Notes: generated by a model not told the origin, from the letters alone. DNA of 64,000 nucleotides from Clavibacter capsici (GCF_001280205.1 NZ_CP012573.1:2852001-2916000); one strand, 5' to 3'. Shown: positions 15,497 to 23,459, counted from the stretch's first letter. A program made the numbers and translations.

Positions 15497-16084
15497 TCAG
15501 CCCTCCGCCTGCTCGGCGAGCGGCCGCTCCATCACGTGGTCCGTCTCCACGGCGTCCGAGAGCCGGAACGACCGCGTGCCCACGATGCGGAAGCCGCTGC
15601 GCTCGTAGAAGCGGATGGCGCGCGCGTTGTGCTCGTTGACGCCGAGCCAGATGCCCGCGTCCGCGTCCCGTCCCGCCTCCCCCGCCAGCCCGCGGGCGAT
15701 GCGCAGGGTCTCCGCCATGAGGGGCCGTGCGACCCCGACGCCGTGCGAGCCCGCCTCCACGTACACCTTGCTCAGCTCGATGACGGGCACGAGCCGCAGC
15801 GCACCCGCCACGTCGGGATCCGCGGGCGGCGCCGCCACGACCATGGTGTAGCCGACCGCGCGCCCGTCGACCTCGGCGAGCACGACCCGGTGCGCGGGAT
15901 CCTCGAGGTGCGCCCGGAAGCGCGCCGGCGACAGGACCGTGCGGATGTGCTCCGCGATCGCCTCGGCCGTCGTGGACGGCGGGCACGCGAGGGCGAAGGT
16001 GCGGGCGGCGACGGCGGCCACCTCGTCGGCGTCGGCGGGCGTCGCGACGCGGAAGGACGGGACGGTGGGATCGGGGGTGCTCAC
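15497..16084 (-). CDS. GNAT-family N-acetyltransferase
   Basis: 195 aa. N-terminal FRVATPADADEVAAVAARTF, central strand VVLAEVDGRAVGYTMVV, acetyl-CoA loop VEAGSHGVGVARPLMAE and C-terminal WLGVNEHNARAIRFYERSGFRIVG, which are the A and B motifs of GNATs. Acceptor substrate unknown (RimI-like or small-molecule). GTG start with TAGGCT ending 6 nt upstream (leaderless). It converges on the quinone-reductase gene 15 nt away. Confidence 0.85.
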   Translation of the reverse strand: MSTPDPTVPSFRVATPADADEVAAVAARTFALACPPSTTAEAIAEHIRTVLSPARFRAHLEDPAHRVVLAEVDGRAVGYTMVVAAPPADPDVAGALRLVPVIELSKVYVEAGSHGVGVARPLMAETLRIARGLAGEAGRDADAGIWLGVNEHNARAIRFYERSGFRIVGTRSFRLSDAVETDHVMERPLAEQAEG

Positions 16085-16090
16085 CCGACG

Positions 16091-16096
16091 AGCCTA
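16091..16096 (-). promoter_or_regulatory. -10 hexamer TAGGCT of the GNAT gene
   Basis: It ends 6 nt before the GTG at 16084; leaderless pattern. Confidence 0.5.
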
Positions 16097-16108
16097 GGCA
16101 CGCGCGCG

Positions 16109-16181
16109 CCCCGGATACGACGGAAGGGCCCGCCGAGCCATGCGTCCACCCCCCCCGGATACGACGGAAGGGCCCGCCGAG
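16109..16181. repeat. Tandem 29-bp duplication beside the rplA terminator
   Basis: The 29-bp unit CCCCGGATACGAC...GCCGAG occurs exactly at 16109-16137 and 16153-16181 (44-bp period). The right copy supplies the left arm of the rplA terminator; the left copy lacks the matching right arm. It looks like a recent local duplication. Confidence 0.85.
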
Positions 16182-16192
16182 GCGGGCCCTTC
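16167..16192 (-). terminator. Terminator of the rplK-rplA operon
   Basis: Perfect 12-bp stem GAAGGGCCCGCC/GGCGGGCCCTTC with a 2-nt turn, 41 nt past the rplA stop. Confidence 0.9.
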
Positions 16193-16232
16193 CTGTCCTG
16201 CATGTCGTGCGTGCGCTCGTCGCGCGGTGGGG

Positions 16233-16919
16233 CTAGATGGAGTTGACGTCCACCGGGATGCCGGGGCCGAAGGTCGTGGAGACCGTGGCCTTCTGCACGT
16301 AGCGGCCCTTGGAGGAGGACGGCTTGAGGCGGACGATCTCCTCGAGCGCGGCGCCGACGTTCTCGGAGAGCTGCTCGGGCGAGAAGCTCGCCTTGCCGAC
16401 CACGAAGTGGACGTTGGCGTGCTTGTCGACGCGGAACTCGATCTTGCCGCCCTTGATGTCGGACACCGCGCGCGCGACGTCCGGGGTGACCGTGCCGGTC
16501 TTCGGGTTGGGCATGAGGCCGCGCGGGCCGAGCACCTTGCCGAGACGACCGACCTTGCCCATGAGCTCGGGCGTCGAGACGGCGGAGTCGAACGACGTGT
16601 AGCCGCCCGCCACCTTCTCGATGAGCTCGTCGCCGCCGACCTCGTCGGCTCCGGCGGCGATGGCCGCCTCGGCCGCGGGGCCCGTCGCGAAGACGATGAC
16701 GCGAGCGGTCTTGCCGGTACCGTGAGGAAGGATGACGGTGCCGCGGACCATCTGGTCTGCCTTGCGGGGGTCGACGCCGAGCTTGAGCGCGACCTCGACG
16801 GTGCTGTCGAACTTGCTGGATCCGGTCTCGCGCGCGAGCTCGACGGCCTCGGCGGCGGTGTACGCCTTCGTCGCGTCGATCTTCTCGGCTGCGGCCCGGT
16901 AGGCCTTTGACTTCGCCAT
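16233..16919 (-). CDS. rplA: 50S ribosomal protein L1
   Basis: 228 aa, normal length. The L1 signatures are clear: [36 protein letters not shown] and [16 protein letters not shown]1 binds 23S rRNA at the L1 stalk and in many bacteria represses its own operon by binding mRNA that mimics the rRNA site. Start ATG with AGGAG 7 nt upstream. It lies 102 nt downstream of rplK; that gap holds a GC-rich hairpin-capable stretch and could carry the autoregulatory site, but no clear L1-mimic was identified. Confidence 0.98.
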   Translation of the reverse strand: MAKSKAYRAAAEKIDATKAYTAAEAVELARETGSSKFDSTVEVALKLGVDPRKADQMVRGTVILPHGTGKTARVIVFATGPAAEAAIAAGADEVGGDELIEKVAGGYTSFDSAVSTPELMGKVGRLGKVLGPRGLMPNPKTGTVTPDVARAVSDIKGGKIEFRVDKHANVHFVVGKASFSPEQLSENVGAALEEIVRLKPSSSKGRYVQKATVSTTFGPGIPVDVNSI

Positions 16920-17021
16920 TCGTGTCTCCTGTTTCGAGAGTGCGGTGGATGTGAGCCTGGCTGGCTCTCCCGCGTGTTGCTGGGAGCGGATCCCGGACGG
17001 GCTCCGCGGGGGTGGTGGAGG

Positions 17022-17453
17022 CTAGGCCTCGACCGTGATGCCCATGGAGCGGGCGGTGCCGGCGATGATCTTCGCCGCGGCGTCGATGTCGTTGGCGTTG
17101 AGGTCGGCCTGCTTCTGCTCGGCGATCTCGCGGACCTGGTCCATCGTGAGCTTCGCGACCTTGACCGTGTGCGGCGTGCCCGAGCCCTTGGCGACTCCGG
17201 CGGCCTTCTTGATGAGCTCCGCAGCCGGGGGCGTCTTGAGGATGAACGTGAACGTCCGGTCCTCGTAGACGGTGATCTCGACGGGGATGACGTTCCCGCG
17301 CTGAGCCTCGGTCTGGGCGTTGTACGCCTTGCAGAACTCCATGATGTTGACGCCGTGCTGGCCCAGCGCCGGCCCGATGGGCGGTGCGGGGTTGGCGGCG
17401 CCGGCCTTGATCTGCAGCTTGATCAGACCCGTGACCTTCTTCTTCGGTGCCAT
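17022..17453 (-). CDS. rplK: 50S ribosomal protein L11
   Basis: 143 aa, family length. The N-terminal [20 protein letters not shown] and [20 protein letters not shown] and the C-terminal rRNA-binding [12 protein letters not shown] are diagnostic. L11 forms the GTPase-associated centre and is needed for RelA activation and thiopeptide sensitivity. It follows nusG by 53 nt in the canonical order secE-nusG-rplK-rplA. AAGAAGGAAGAGAA purine run precedes the ATG. Confidence 0.98.
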   Translation of the reverse strand: MAPKKKVTGLIKLQIKAGAANPAPPIGPALGQHGVNIMEFCKAYNAQTEAQRGNVIPVEITVYEDRTFTFILKTPPAAELIKKAAGVAKGSGTPHTVKVAKLTMDQVREIAEQKQADLNANDIDAAAKIIAGTARSMGITVEA

Positions 17454-17506
17454 TTCTCTTCCTTCTTCTTGATTGCTAGATCGAGCGGGCCGCGCGGCCC
17501 GACCGC

Positions 17507-18547
17507 CTAGAGCTTGGTGACCTGGTCGAAGCTGAGCTCGACCGGGGTCTCGCGCTCGAACAGGGAGACGAGGACCGTGAGCTTGCCGCTCTCGGGCTTG
17601 ATCTCGCTGATGGAGCCGGGGAGGCCCGCGAACGAGCCCTCCTTGATCGTGATGGTCTCGCCGATCTCGAAGTCGACCTCGGCCGCGACGACGCGCTGGG
17701 CCTGTCCGCCGCCCTTGGTGGGCTGGCCCTTGACCTGCGCCACCTCCTTGATCTCGACGAGGCTCTTCAGCATGGAGAAGGCCTCCTCGAAGCGGAGGGG
17801 CGTGGGGTTGTGGGCGTTGCCCACGAAGCCCGTGACGCCGGGGGTGTGGCGGACGACCGACCAGCTGTCCTCGTTGAGGCTCATGCGCACCAGCACGTAG
17901 CCGGGGATGCGCACGCGGTTGACCATCTTGCGCTGGCCGTTCTTGATCTCGACGACGTCCTCCATCGGGACCTCGATCTGGTAGATGTCGTCCTCCATGT
18001 TGAGCGACACCATGCGGTTCTCGATGTTGCTCTTCACGCGGCGCTCGAAGCCCGCGTAGGAGTGGATGACGTACCACTTGCCCGGCTTGGAGCGGAGCTC
18101 CTTGCGGAAGTCCTCGTAGGGGTCGACGTCGGGGTCGCCCTCGGCGGACGCGTCCTCGTCGGGCACCAGGTCGGCCTCGGCCTGGGCGACGTCCTCGGCG
18201 GTGGCGGGCGTGACGTCGGCGGGCTCCAGCGCCTCCTCGGCGGCCTCCTCCTCGGCCTCGTCGTCGGTCGCCTCGACGGCGGCCTCGGCCTCGTCGGCGG
18301 AGTCGATGTCGAGCGCGTCCTCGACGATGGCGTCGGCCTCGGGGTCCTCGACGGACTCCATCGCGTCGAGCGCGGCGGTCAGGTCGGTCTCGACCGAGTC
18401 GCCCTCGACGTGCAGGGCGGTGTGCTCCGCCGCGTCCGAGCTCTCCTCGGAGGACTCGATGGCGTGGCCCTCCTGGACCTCGTCCACCTCGGAGGACTGC
18501 TCCGCCGCGGGGGCGAGGTCGACGTCGTCGCGCTTGCTCTCAGCCAA
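17507..18547 (-). CDS. nusG: Transcription termination/antitermination factor NusG with long acidic N-terminal extension
   Basis: 346 aa, against about 180 in E. coli. The first 150 residues are an Asp/Glu/Ala low-complexity region without Cys or aromatic clusters. The NGN domain then begins ([21 protein letters not shown]), and the C-terminal KOW domain carries [19 protein letters not shown]. NusG couples RNA polymerase to ribosomes and Rho. The likely start is TTG at 18547 (LAESKRDD...) with GAGGGAAG upstream. A longer open frame continues to 18676 but has no start with a ribosome site. Acidic N-terminal extensions are common in actinobacterial NusG. Confidence 0.96.
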   Translation of the reverse strand: MAESKRDDVDLAPAAEQSSEVDEVQEGHAIESSEESSDAAEHTALHVEGDSVETDLTAALDAMESVEDPEADAIVEDALDIDSADEAEAAVEATDDEAEEEAAEEALEPADVTPATAEDVAQAEADLVPDEDASAEGDPDVDPYEDFRKELRSKPGKWYVIHSYAGFERRVKSNIENRMVSLNMEDDIYQIEVPMEDVVEIKNGQRKMVNRVRIPGYVLVRMSLNEDSWSVVRHTPGVTGFVGNAHNPTPLRFEEAFSMLKSLVEIKEVAQVKGQPTKGGGQAQRVVAAEVDFEIGETITIKEGSFAGLPGSISEIKPESGKLTVLVSLFERETPVELSFDQVTKL

Positions 18548-18742
18548 TGGATCTACTTCCCTCGTTCTTCGTCGTGCGTTGCCGTGTGCGTGCCGTGCTG
18601 ATCCGGGCGCCGGGCCGCGTGGACGCGGACCCGTCGGGATCCGCCGCGCTCCGGCCGTCCGTGCTCCGCGGCGCATCGGATCCGTGGATCCCGTGCGCAG
18701 CCCGCCGTCCGGCCCGTGCCGCCTCCGGAGGAGGCCCTGGTG

Positions 18743-19015
18743 CTAGGCGCCGTTGCCGAACACCACGATGGCGAGGTACCCGAACAGCTGGTCGAGGAGC
18801 GAGACGATCACCATCATGACGATGACGAAGGCCAGCACCACTCCCGTGAACGTGAGCAGCTCCTTGCGGGTGGGCGTGACCACCTTCTTGAGCTCCTGCA
18901 CGACCTGCTTGATGAAGAGCACCAGCCGGGCGAAGGGGTTGCGTCGTGCGTCCCGCTGCTCGCGAGCGTGCGCGACGATCTCCTCGCTCGGCTCGTCGAC
19001 GATCTTCCGCGCCAC
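18743..19015 (-). CDS. secE: Preprotein translocase subunit SecE
   Basis: 90 aa. An amphipathic cytosolic helix region FIKQVVQELKKVVTPTRKELL is followed by one membrane helix GVVLAFVIVMMVIVSLLDQLF, the minimal single-TM SecE architecture. It stabilises SecY in the translocon. It lies between tRNA-Trp and nusG, as in most actinobacteria. ATG at 19015; GCAGGAAGGGACCC precedes it. Confidence 0.97.
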   Translation of the reverse strand: MARKIVDEPSEEIVAHAREQRDARRNPFARLVLFIKQVVQELKKVVTPTRKELLTFTGVVLAFVIVMMVIVSLLDQLFGYLAIVVFGNGA

Positions 19016-19101
19016 GCGTGGGTCCCTTCCTGCATTGCTCGGCTGCGCCCGGAGTTCGGGCCAGCCGCGATGTCACGCGCCCGGGGACCCGTTCCATCTA
19101 G

Positions 19102-19174
19102 CAGGGCGGACAGGACTCGAACCTGCAACCTGCGGTTTTGGAGACCGCTGCTCTACCAATTGAGCCACCACCCT
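19102..19174 (-). tRNA. tRNA-Trp (anticodon CCA)
   Basis: 73 nt. Acceptor AGGGTGG/CCGCCCT with discriminator G, T loop GGTTCGAGTCC, anticodon loop with CCA. The 3' CCA is not encoded. It sits 86 nt upstream of secE and is probably co-transcribed with it. Confidence 0.97.
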
Positions 19175-19352
19175 CTGCGTCGACCACCGCCTGCCCCTGC
19201 GCCCTCCGGCCGTGCGAGCACGGGGGGAAGAAGGCGCGGAATAGCATGGCGGAGATACCGACCCGGACGAGTGTACCAGCATCCGCGCCCGCCCGGTCGG
19301 GCCGGTCGCCGAAGCCCCTGCGCGGGCCCGCGTGGCGCCCCGCGCGGATCCC

Positions 19353-19358
19353 TATGCT
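19353..19358 (+). promoter_or_regulatory. -10 hexamer TATGCT of the aminotransferase gene
   Basis: It ends 6 nt before the ATG at 19365; leaderless pattern. Confidence 0.5.
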
Positions 19359-19364
19359 CGGGGC

Positions 19365-20582
19365 ATGGCCGAACCGCAGAGCACCGTCCCCCTCAGCCGC
19401 GTCTCCACCCGCATCGGATCCATCGCCGAGTCCGCGACCCTCAAGGTCGACGGCAAGGCCAAGGCCCTGCAGGCCGCCGGGCGCCCCGTCATCAGCTTCG
19501 CCGCGGGCGAGCCCGACTTCCCGACGCCCGACTACGTCGTCGAGGCCGCGGTCGAGGCGGCGCGCGATCCCCGCAACCACCGCTACACCGCGGCCGCCGG
19601 CCTCCCCGACCTGCGCGAGGCCATCGCCGAGAGGACGCGCACGTCCTCGGGCCTCGACGTCGGCATCGACCGGATCATCGTCACCAACGGCGGCAAGCAG
19701 GCCGTCTACCAGGCGTTCCAGACGCTGCTCGACCAGGGCGACGAGGTCCTCGTGCCCACGCCCTACTGGACCACCTACCCCGAGGCCATCCGCCTCGCGG
19801 GCGGCGTGCCCGTCGACGTCTTCGCGGGCGCCGACCAGGGCTACCTCGTCACCGTCGAGCAGCTCGAGGCCGCGTGGACCCCGCGCACCAAGGTGCTGCT
19901 GTTCGTCTCCCCCTCGAACCCCACCGGCGCCGTGTACTCGCGCGAGCAGACCCGCGAGATCGGCGAGTGGGCCGAGGCGAAGGGCCTCTGGGTCATCAGC
20001 GACGAGATCTACCAGGACCTCGTCTACGACGGCGCGGAGGCCGCGAGCATCGTCGACGTGGTGCCGGCGCTGGCCGACCGCACGATCCTCGTCAACGGCG
20101 TCGCCAAGACGTACGCCATGACCGGCTGGCGCGTGGGGTGGATGGTCGGCCCGGCCGACGCCATCACGGCCGCGGGCAACCTGCAGTCGCACCTCTCCTC
20201 CAACGTCTCCAACGTCTCGCAGCGCGCGGCCATCGCGGCGCTGCGCGGACCGCGCGACACCGTCGACCGGATGCGCGAGGCCTTCGACCGCCGCCGCCGC
20301 ACGATCGTGGCCGAGCTCGACGCCATCCCCGGCTTCGTCACGCCCACGCCGCAGGGAGCGTTCTACGTCTACCCCGACGTGACCGGCCTCTTCGGCCGCG
20401 ACATCGACGGCGTCACGCCGACCACGTCGCTCGAGGTGGCCGACGTGCTCCTGGAGAAGGCGGAGATCGCCGCGGTCCCCGGCGAGGCGTTCGGCCCGAG
20501 CGGCTTCCTGCGCTTCAGCTACGCGCTCGGCGACGAGGCGCTGCTCGAGGGCGTGCGCCGGATCCGCGACCTGCTGGCCTGA
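19365..20582 (+). CDS. Class I/II PLP-dependent aspartate/aromatic aminotransferase
   Basis: 405 aa type Ib aspartate aminotransferase. Substrate-side [18 protein letters not shown] contacts in [43 protein letters not shown] (PLP Asp), Schiff-base Lys in [16 protein letters not shown] (SxxK-like position) and C-terminal Arg in FLRFSYA. It transfers amino groups between aspartate, glutamate and possibly prephenate. Leaderless ATG at 19365. It stands divergent from the secE operon and convergent with murB, as in related genera. Confidence 0.95.
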   Translation: MAEPQSTVPLSRVSTRIGSIAESATLKVDGKAKALQAAGRPVISFAAGEPDFPTPDYVVEAAVEAARDPRNHRYTAAAGLPDLREAIAERTRTSSGLDVGIDRIIVTNGGKQAVYQAFQTLLDQGDEVLVPTPYWTTYPEAIRLAGGVPVDVFAGADQGYLVTVEQLEAAWTPRTKVLLFVSPSNPTGAVYSREQTREIGEWAEAKGLWVISDEIYQDLVYDGAEAASIVDVVPALADRTILVNGVAKTYAMTGWRVGWMVGPADAITAAGNLQSHLSSNVSNVSQRAAIAALRGPRDTVDRMREAFDRRRRTIVAELDAIPGFVTPTPQGAFYVYPDVTGLFGRDIDGVTPTTSLEVADVLLEKAEIAAVPGEAFGPSGFLRFSYALGDEALLEGVRRIRDLLA

Positions 20583-20615
20583 TCCGCCGCCCGGCCCCGG
20601 CTGGCCGGCCCGCTC

Positions 20616-21770
20616 CTAGAGGGAGAGGCCGACCAGCACGGGCTCGGGCTGCAGGATCACGCCGTGCTCGCTCATCACGCGGCCCTGCACGTAGCGCGCG
20701 AGGGCGGCGACGTCCTCGGCGGTCGCGGTGCCGCGGTTGGTGAGCGCGAGCGTGTGCTTCGAGGAGACGGCCGCGCCGGATCCCGGCAGCCGGAAGCCGC
20801 GACGCACCCCGGAGTGCTCGATGAGCCACGCGGCGCTGAGCTTCACGCCCGCGGGCTCGCGGCGGCGGCGCGCGGCGGCCTCCCGCTCGATCGCCTCGGC
20901 CACCTCCCACTGGTCGCCGAGCGGCACGACGAGGTCCTCGGGCGGATCCTCCTGCGGCCAGCGCGGGGCGTCGGCCGGCAGCGTGCGCGCGAACGCGGCG
21001 CTGACGATGGGGTTGGTGAAGAAGGACCCCGCGCTCCAGGTGTCGTGGTCCGCGTCGTCGAGCACCATGCCCTTGGACCCGCGCAGCGCGAGCACGGTCT
21101 CGCGCACCCGGGCGACGGGCACGCGGTCGCCGAGCTCCACGCCGAGCGCGCCGGCGAGCTGCGGGTAGGCGACCGGCAGGCCGAGCGCGTCGGGCCCCTC
21201 GCCGCGGGTGAGCGCGAAGTCGACCGACAGCACGACGCCGACGCGACCGCGCTTGAGGGCCGAGGTGCGATAGCCGAGGCCGAGGTCGGCGGCCGTCAGG
21301 CGCTCCACCTCCCCCGTCTCGTAGTCGAGGAACTCGACGCCCTCGAGGACGTCGGCGACCTCCTGGCCGTACGCCCCGATGTTCTGCACGGGCGACGCTC
21401 CGGTGGATCCGGGGATGCCCGAGAGCGCCTCCAGGCCGGCCAGCCCGTCGGCCACGGTGCGCGCGACGAGCGCGTCCCACGGCTCGCCGGCCTGCACGCG
21501 CACGAGGACGGTGCCGTCGGCGCGCGCGTCGCCCACCTCGACGCCGCGGGTCGCGATGCGGATGACGGTGCCCTCGACGCCCGCGTCGGAGATGAGCGAG
21601 TTGGAGCCGCCGCCGAGGACCATCCAGTCCTCCCCCACGGCCCAGAGGCCGGTGAGGGTGTCGACGAGCTCGTCGCGCGCGCTCACGGTCACGAGCTCCT
21701 CGGCGGGCCCGCCGACGCGCAGCGTCGTGAGGTCGGCGAGCGGGGCGTCGCGGTGGGTCTCGATCGTCAC
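20616..21770 (-). CDS. murB: UDP-N-acetylmuramate dehydrogenase
   Basis: 384 aa, type I MurB. FAD-binding MVLGGGSNSLISD, substrate/FAD region GIPGSTGASPVQNIGAYGQEV, catalytic Ser in TWSAGSFFTNP and C-terminal EHGVILQPEPVLVG with the catalytic Glu. It reduces the enolpyruvyl moiety to make UDP-MurNAc in the cytosol. Start GTG at 21770, 7 nt after the hadB-like stop, so it is the third gene of the hadA-hadB-murB operon. Confidence 0.97.
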   Translation of the reverse strand: MTIETHRDAPLADLTTLRVGGPAEELVTVSARDELVDTLTGLWAVGEDWMVLGGGSNSLISDAGVEGTVIRIATRGVEVGDARADGTVLVRVQAGEPWDALVARTVADGLAGLEALSGIPGSTGASPVQNIGAYGQEVADVLEGVEFLDYETGEVERLTAADLGLGYRTSALKRGRVGVVLSVDFALTRGEGPDALGLPVAYPQLAGALGVELGDRVPVARVRETVLALRGSKGMVLDDADHDTWSAGSFFTNPIVSAAFARTLPADAPRWPQEDPPEDLVVPLGDQWEVAEAIEREAAARRRREPAGVKLSAAWLIEHSGVRRGFRLPGSGAAVSSKHTLALTNRGTATAEDVAALARYVQGRVMSEHGVILQPEPVLVGLSL

Positions 21771-21777
21771 GGGGGCC

Positions 21778-22224
21778 CTACGCCAGCCGGACCTGCGCCT
21801 GCGCGCGGCCGAGGACGGTCTTGCCGTCGACGGACACGGCGAGGTCGACGCGGACCGTGCCGGCCTCGGCGTCGATCGCCCCGACCTTGGCGACGATCGT
21901 CAGCTCCTGGCCGTCGGCCGGATCCACGACCACGGGCCGCGTGAACCGCACGCCGTAGGAGACGATGCGCGAGGGATCCCCCGCCCAGTCGGCGACGGGC
22001 TGCACGGCCTGGCCCATGGTGAGCATGCCGTGCGCGAGCACGCCCGGCAGCCCCACCGACGCGGCCACGTCGTCGCGGTAGTGGATGGGGTTGAAGTCGC
22101 CCGAGGCGCCCGCGTAGCGGACGAGCGAGTCGCGCGTGAGGCGGATCGAGCGCTCGGCGACGACGTCGCCCACGGCGAGGTCGGCGAGCACCGGCACGGC
22201 GCCGGCCGCGGCTGCGGCGCTCAC
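21778..22224 (-). CDS. MaoC-like (R)-hydroxyacyl dehydratase, catalytic subunit (HadB-like)
   Basis: 148 aa hot-dog domain with the hydratase-2 motif: catalytic Asp and His in YAGASGDFNPIHYRDD, then GLPGVLAHGMLTMGQAV. In mycobacteria the equivalent HadB pairs with HadA to dehydrate 3-hydroxyacyl-ACP/CoA during long-chain fatty-acid synthesis. This organism shows no mycolate genes here, so the substrate is uncertain. The start GTG overlaps the hadA-like stop (GTGA), which supports a heterodimer. The neighbourhood (murB, tRNA-Trp, secE) is conserved with mycobacteria. Confidence 0.88.
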   Translation of the reverse strand: MSAAAAAGAVPVLADLAVGDVVAERSIRLTRDSLVRYAGASGDFNPIHYRDDVAASVGLPGVLAHGMLTMGQAVQPVADWAGDPSRIVSYGVRFTRPVVVDPADGQELTIVAKVGAIDAEAGTVRVDLAVSVDGKTVLGRAQAQVRLA

Positions 22225-22670
22225 GCGTCGTCCCCGCGGACCACGAGGGTGGAGACGGCGGTCACCACGTGCGCGCCGGAGGCGTCGACCATCGCGGACT
22301 CGGCCGTCACCATCGCGTTGCCGCCGAGCGAGGCGACCTTCGTGACGGTGAGCGTGGCGGTGAGCTCGTCGCCCGCGACCACGGGCCGCGAGTACGTGAA
22401 GGCCTGGTCGCCGTGGACGACGCGGCTGAAGTCGATGCCCGCGTCCGGCTCCGCGAGCAGCTGCGCGAGGGTCGCCTCCTGCACGACCACGGGGAACGTG
22501 CTCGGCGCGACCACGTCGGCGTGGCCCGCGGCGCGCGCCGCCTCGGGGTCGAGGTGGACGGGGTGGGTGGCGCCGACGGCGCGGGCGAACTCGCGCACCT
22601 TCTCGCGTCCCACCAGGTACGGGGCGGCGGCGGGGAGCACGCGGCCCTGGATCTCTGCATTCACTGGCAC
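22221..22670 (-). CDS. FAS1-like/MaoC N-terminal dehydratase partner (HadA-like)
   Basis: 149 aa hot-dog domain with LVGREKVREFARAVGAT, DVVAPSTFPVVVQEA and GDQAFTYSRPVVAGDELTATL, the signature of HadA/MaoC_dehydrat_N proteins. It lacks the catalytic Asp-His hydratase motif, as expected for the structural partner of the downstream HadB-like protein. Start: GTG at 22670 with TAGGAT ending 6 nt upstream (leaderless); a second GTG two codons later is possible. Confidence 0.85.
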   Translation of the reverse strand: MPVNAEIQGRVLPAAAPYLVGREKVREFARAVGATHPVHLDPEAARAAGHADVVAPSTFPVVVQEATLAQLLAEPDAGIDFSRVVHGDQAFTYSRPVVAGDELTATLTVTKVASLGGNAMVTAESAMVDASGAHVVTAVSTLVVRGDDA

Positions 22671-22676
22671 CGGTCG

Positions 22677-22682
22677 ATCCTA
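22677..22682 (-). promoter_or_regulatory. -10 hexamer TAGGAT of the hadA-like gene
   Basis: It ends 6 nt before the GTG at 22670; it shows that the had-murB operon can be started downstream of the strong hairpin at 22732-22764. Confidence 0.5.
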
Positions 22683-22731
22683 CGCGGCGGGCCCGCGGGA
22701 CCCCGGGCGCCGACCGCGCGGCAACGCCAGA

Positions 22732-22764
22732 GCCCCGGCCCCCACTTCTCGTGGGGACCGGGGC
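22732..22764 (-). terminator. Strong hairpin after the 28-aa gene
   Basis: A 14-bp stem (GCCCCGGCCCCCAC with its partner, one mismatch) and a TTCTC loop, 37 nt past the 28-aa gene stop. No T tract follows on the minus strand. It either terminates that gene or acts as an attenuator before hadA. Confidence 0.8.
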
Positions 22765-22775
22765 CCGGGTTCGCG

Positions 22776-22793
22776 ATGCCGCTCGTGCGGCGT
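22776..22793 (-). other. Small hairpin between the 28-aa gene and its terminator
   Basis: A stem of GCCGC/GCGGC extended by A-T and G-T pairs with a TCGT tetraloop, starting 8 nt after the stop codon. With the larger hairpin it makes a two-stem 3' region. Confidence 0.5.
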
Positions 22794-22800
22794 CAGATGC

Positions 22801-22887
22801 CTACTGGCAGGAGTCGCACTGCAGGAGCTCCATGGGGTCGACGGGGATCGCGTAGCCGCCGACGGTGTCGTTGTTGTCGTAGTCCAT
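22801..22887 (-). CDS. 28-aa peptide ending in CDSCQ, function unknown
   Basis: Twenty-eight codons: an Asp/Asn-rich start (MDYDNNDTVGG), a middle YAIPVDPMELL and the C-terminus QCDSCQ with two Cys spaced by two residues. GGGAGG lies 5 nt before the ATG, an almost ideal ribosome site in a region where most genes are leaderless. It has its own promoter (23028-23057) with a 16-bp inverted repeat upstream and two hairpins downstream. An alternative 78-codon frame in the same place has no ribosome site and a composition typical of shadow frames. It occupies the position of rpmG in mycobacteria but does not resemble L33. It may be a secreted or modified peptide, a metal/thiol-binding microprotein, or a Cys-sensing leader peptide. 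Confidence 0.72.
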   Translation of the reverse strand: MDYDNNDTVGGYAIPVDPMELLQCDSCQ

Positions 22888-23027
22888 GGGTGCCTCCCGT
22901 TGTGTCGTGTCGGGAGCCGCCGGTGCGGCTCCTCAGGTCTCGTGGCTCTCGCCCCGATGGCCTCCGGATCCGCGTCTTCGCGAGGATCCGGTGTGCTCGG
23001 CCACCCGGTGGGGCGGTGAGGTTCTCC

Positions 23028-23057
23028 ACTATATAACCCGAACTACAGACCTGTCAT
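23028..23057 (-). promoter_or_regulatory. Sigma-70-type promoter of the 28-aa gene
   Basis: -35 ATGACA (23052-23057) and -10 TATAGT (23028-23033) separated by 18 nt on the minus strand; each differs from consensus at one position. It is among the best-matching promoters in the window and predicts a leader of about 130 nt. Confidence 0.7.
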
Positions 23058-23058
23058 T

Positions 23059-23074
23059 CCACTACATCTAGTGG
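23059..23074. promoter_or_regulatory. Inverted repeat CCACTA-N4-TAGTGG upstream of the -35
   Basis: A perfect 6-bp inverted repeat with a CATC centre, directly upstream of the -35 element. A further CCACTA half-site overlaps the -10 (23026-23031). The arrangement suits a dimeric regulator that could activate from the distal site or repress from the proximal one. Confidence 0.55.
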
Positions 23075-23246
23075 TTCGGCGTGTCGCGGCGGCTTCCGCG
23101 TCGTCATGCGGATCCGGCCGCCCGGACCGCCGCTCGGCTCCGTGGAGGACGGGCGTGTCGCGCGGAGACGGGGGCGTCCGGACGCGCGGAGGGCCGCCGC
23201 GATCGCGTCGCGTCGGCCCTCGTGCGCTCGGTGCGCGGGATGCGGA

Positions 23247-23447
23247 TCAGGACTCGCGCGCCTCGCGCGCCTCCTTCTCCTCCTCCGACTCGCTCGCGGT
23301 GTAGTCGCCGCCGGCGGGGGCCTCGCGGCGCTCCTCGTCGTGCGCGTCGGGGACGGGGTTGCCCTGGGTCTTGTAGAGCACGTCGTCGTGCTCGGCGCCC
23401 GAGGCGTGGTCGTGGTTCGCGTGGTCCGTGGACTCGTGGTGGGTCAT
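23247..23447 (-). CDS. Small hydrophilic His- and Glu-rich protein, 66 aa
   Basis: The N-terminal third is His/Asp/Ala rich (MTHHESTDHANHDHA), the centre contains YKTQGNPVPDAHDEE, and the C-terminus is a Glu/Ser/Arg helix-like run (SESEEEKEAREARES). No Cys, signal peptide or membrane segment. The ATG at 23447 has TAGCCT ending 6 nt upstream, a good leaderless start, which supports a real gene. Function unknown; it may be a stress-type disordered protein. Confidence 0.65.
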   Translation of the reverse strand: MTHHESTDHANHDHASGAEHDDVLYKTQGNPVPDAHDEERREAPAGGDYTASESEEEKEAREARES

Positions 23448-23453
23448 GCCCGG

Positions 23454-23459
23454 AGGCTA
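23454..23459 (-). promoter_or_regulatory. -10 hexamer TAGCCT of the 66-aa gene
   Basis: It ends 6 nt before the ATG at 23447; leaderless pattern. Confidence 0.45.

Larger units (their letters stand above)
22888..23246. other. Long intergenic region: leader and promoter of the 28-aa gene
   Basis: 359 bp without a convincing protein gene other than the features listed separately. It has a 5' leader of about 130 nt for the 28-aa gene, a distinctly AT-rich promoter patch at 23024-23075, and 170 bp of GC-rich DNA with no clear signal. Confidence 0.5.

Noticed and set aside
16109..16181. CRISPR repeat-like arrangement
   Set aside because: Only two 29-bp copies with a 15-bp gap, no cas genes, and one copy is part of a terminator.
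22793..23029. 78-codon frame overlapping the 28-aa gene
   Set aside because: No ribosome site, Arg-rich shadow composition, and it begins at the promoter -10. The 28-aa frame is better supported by GGGAGG.
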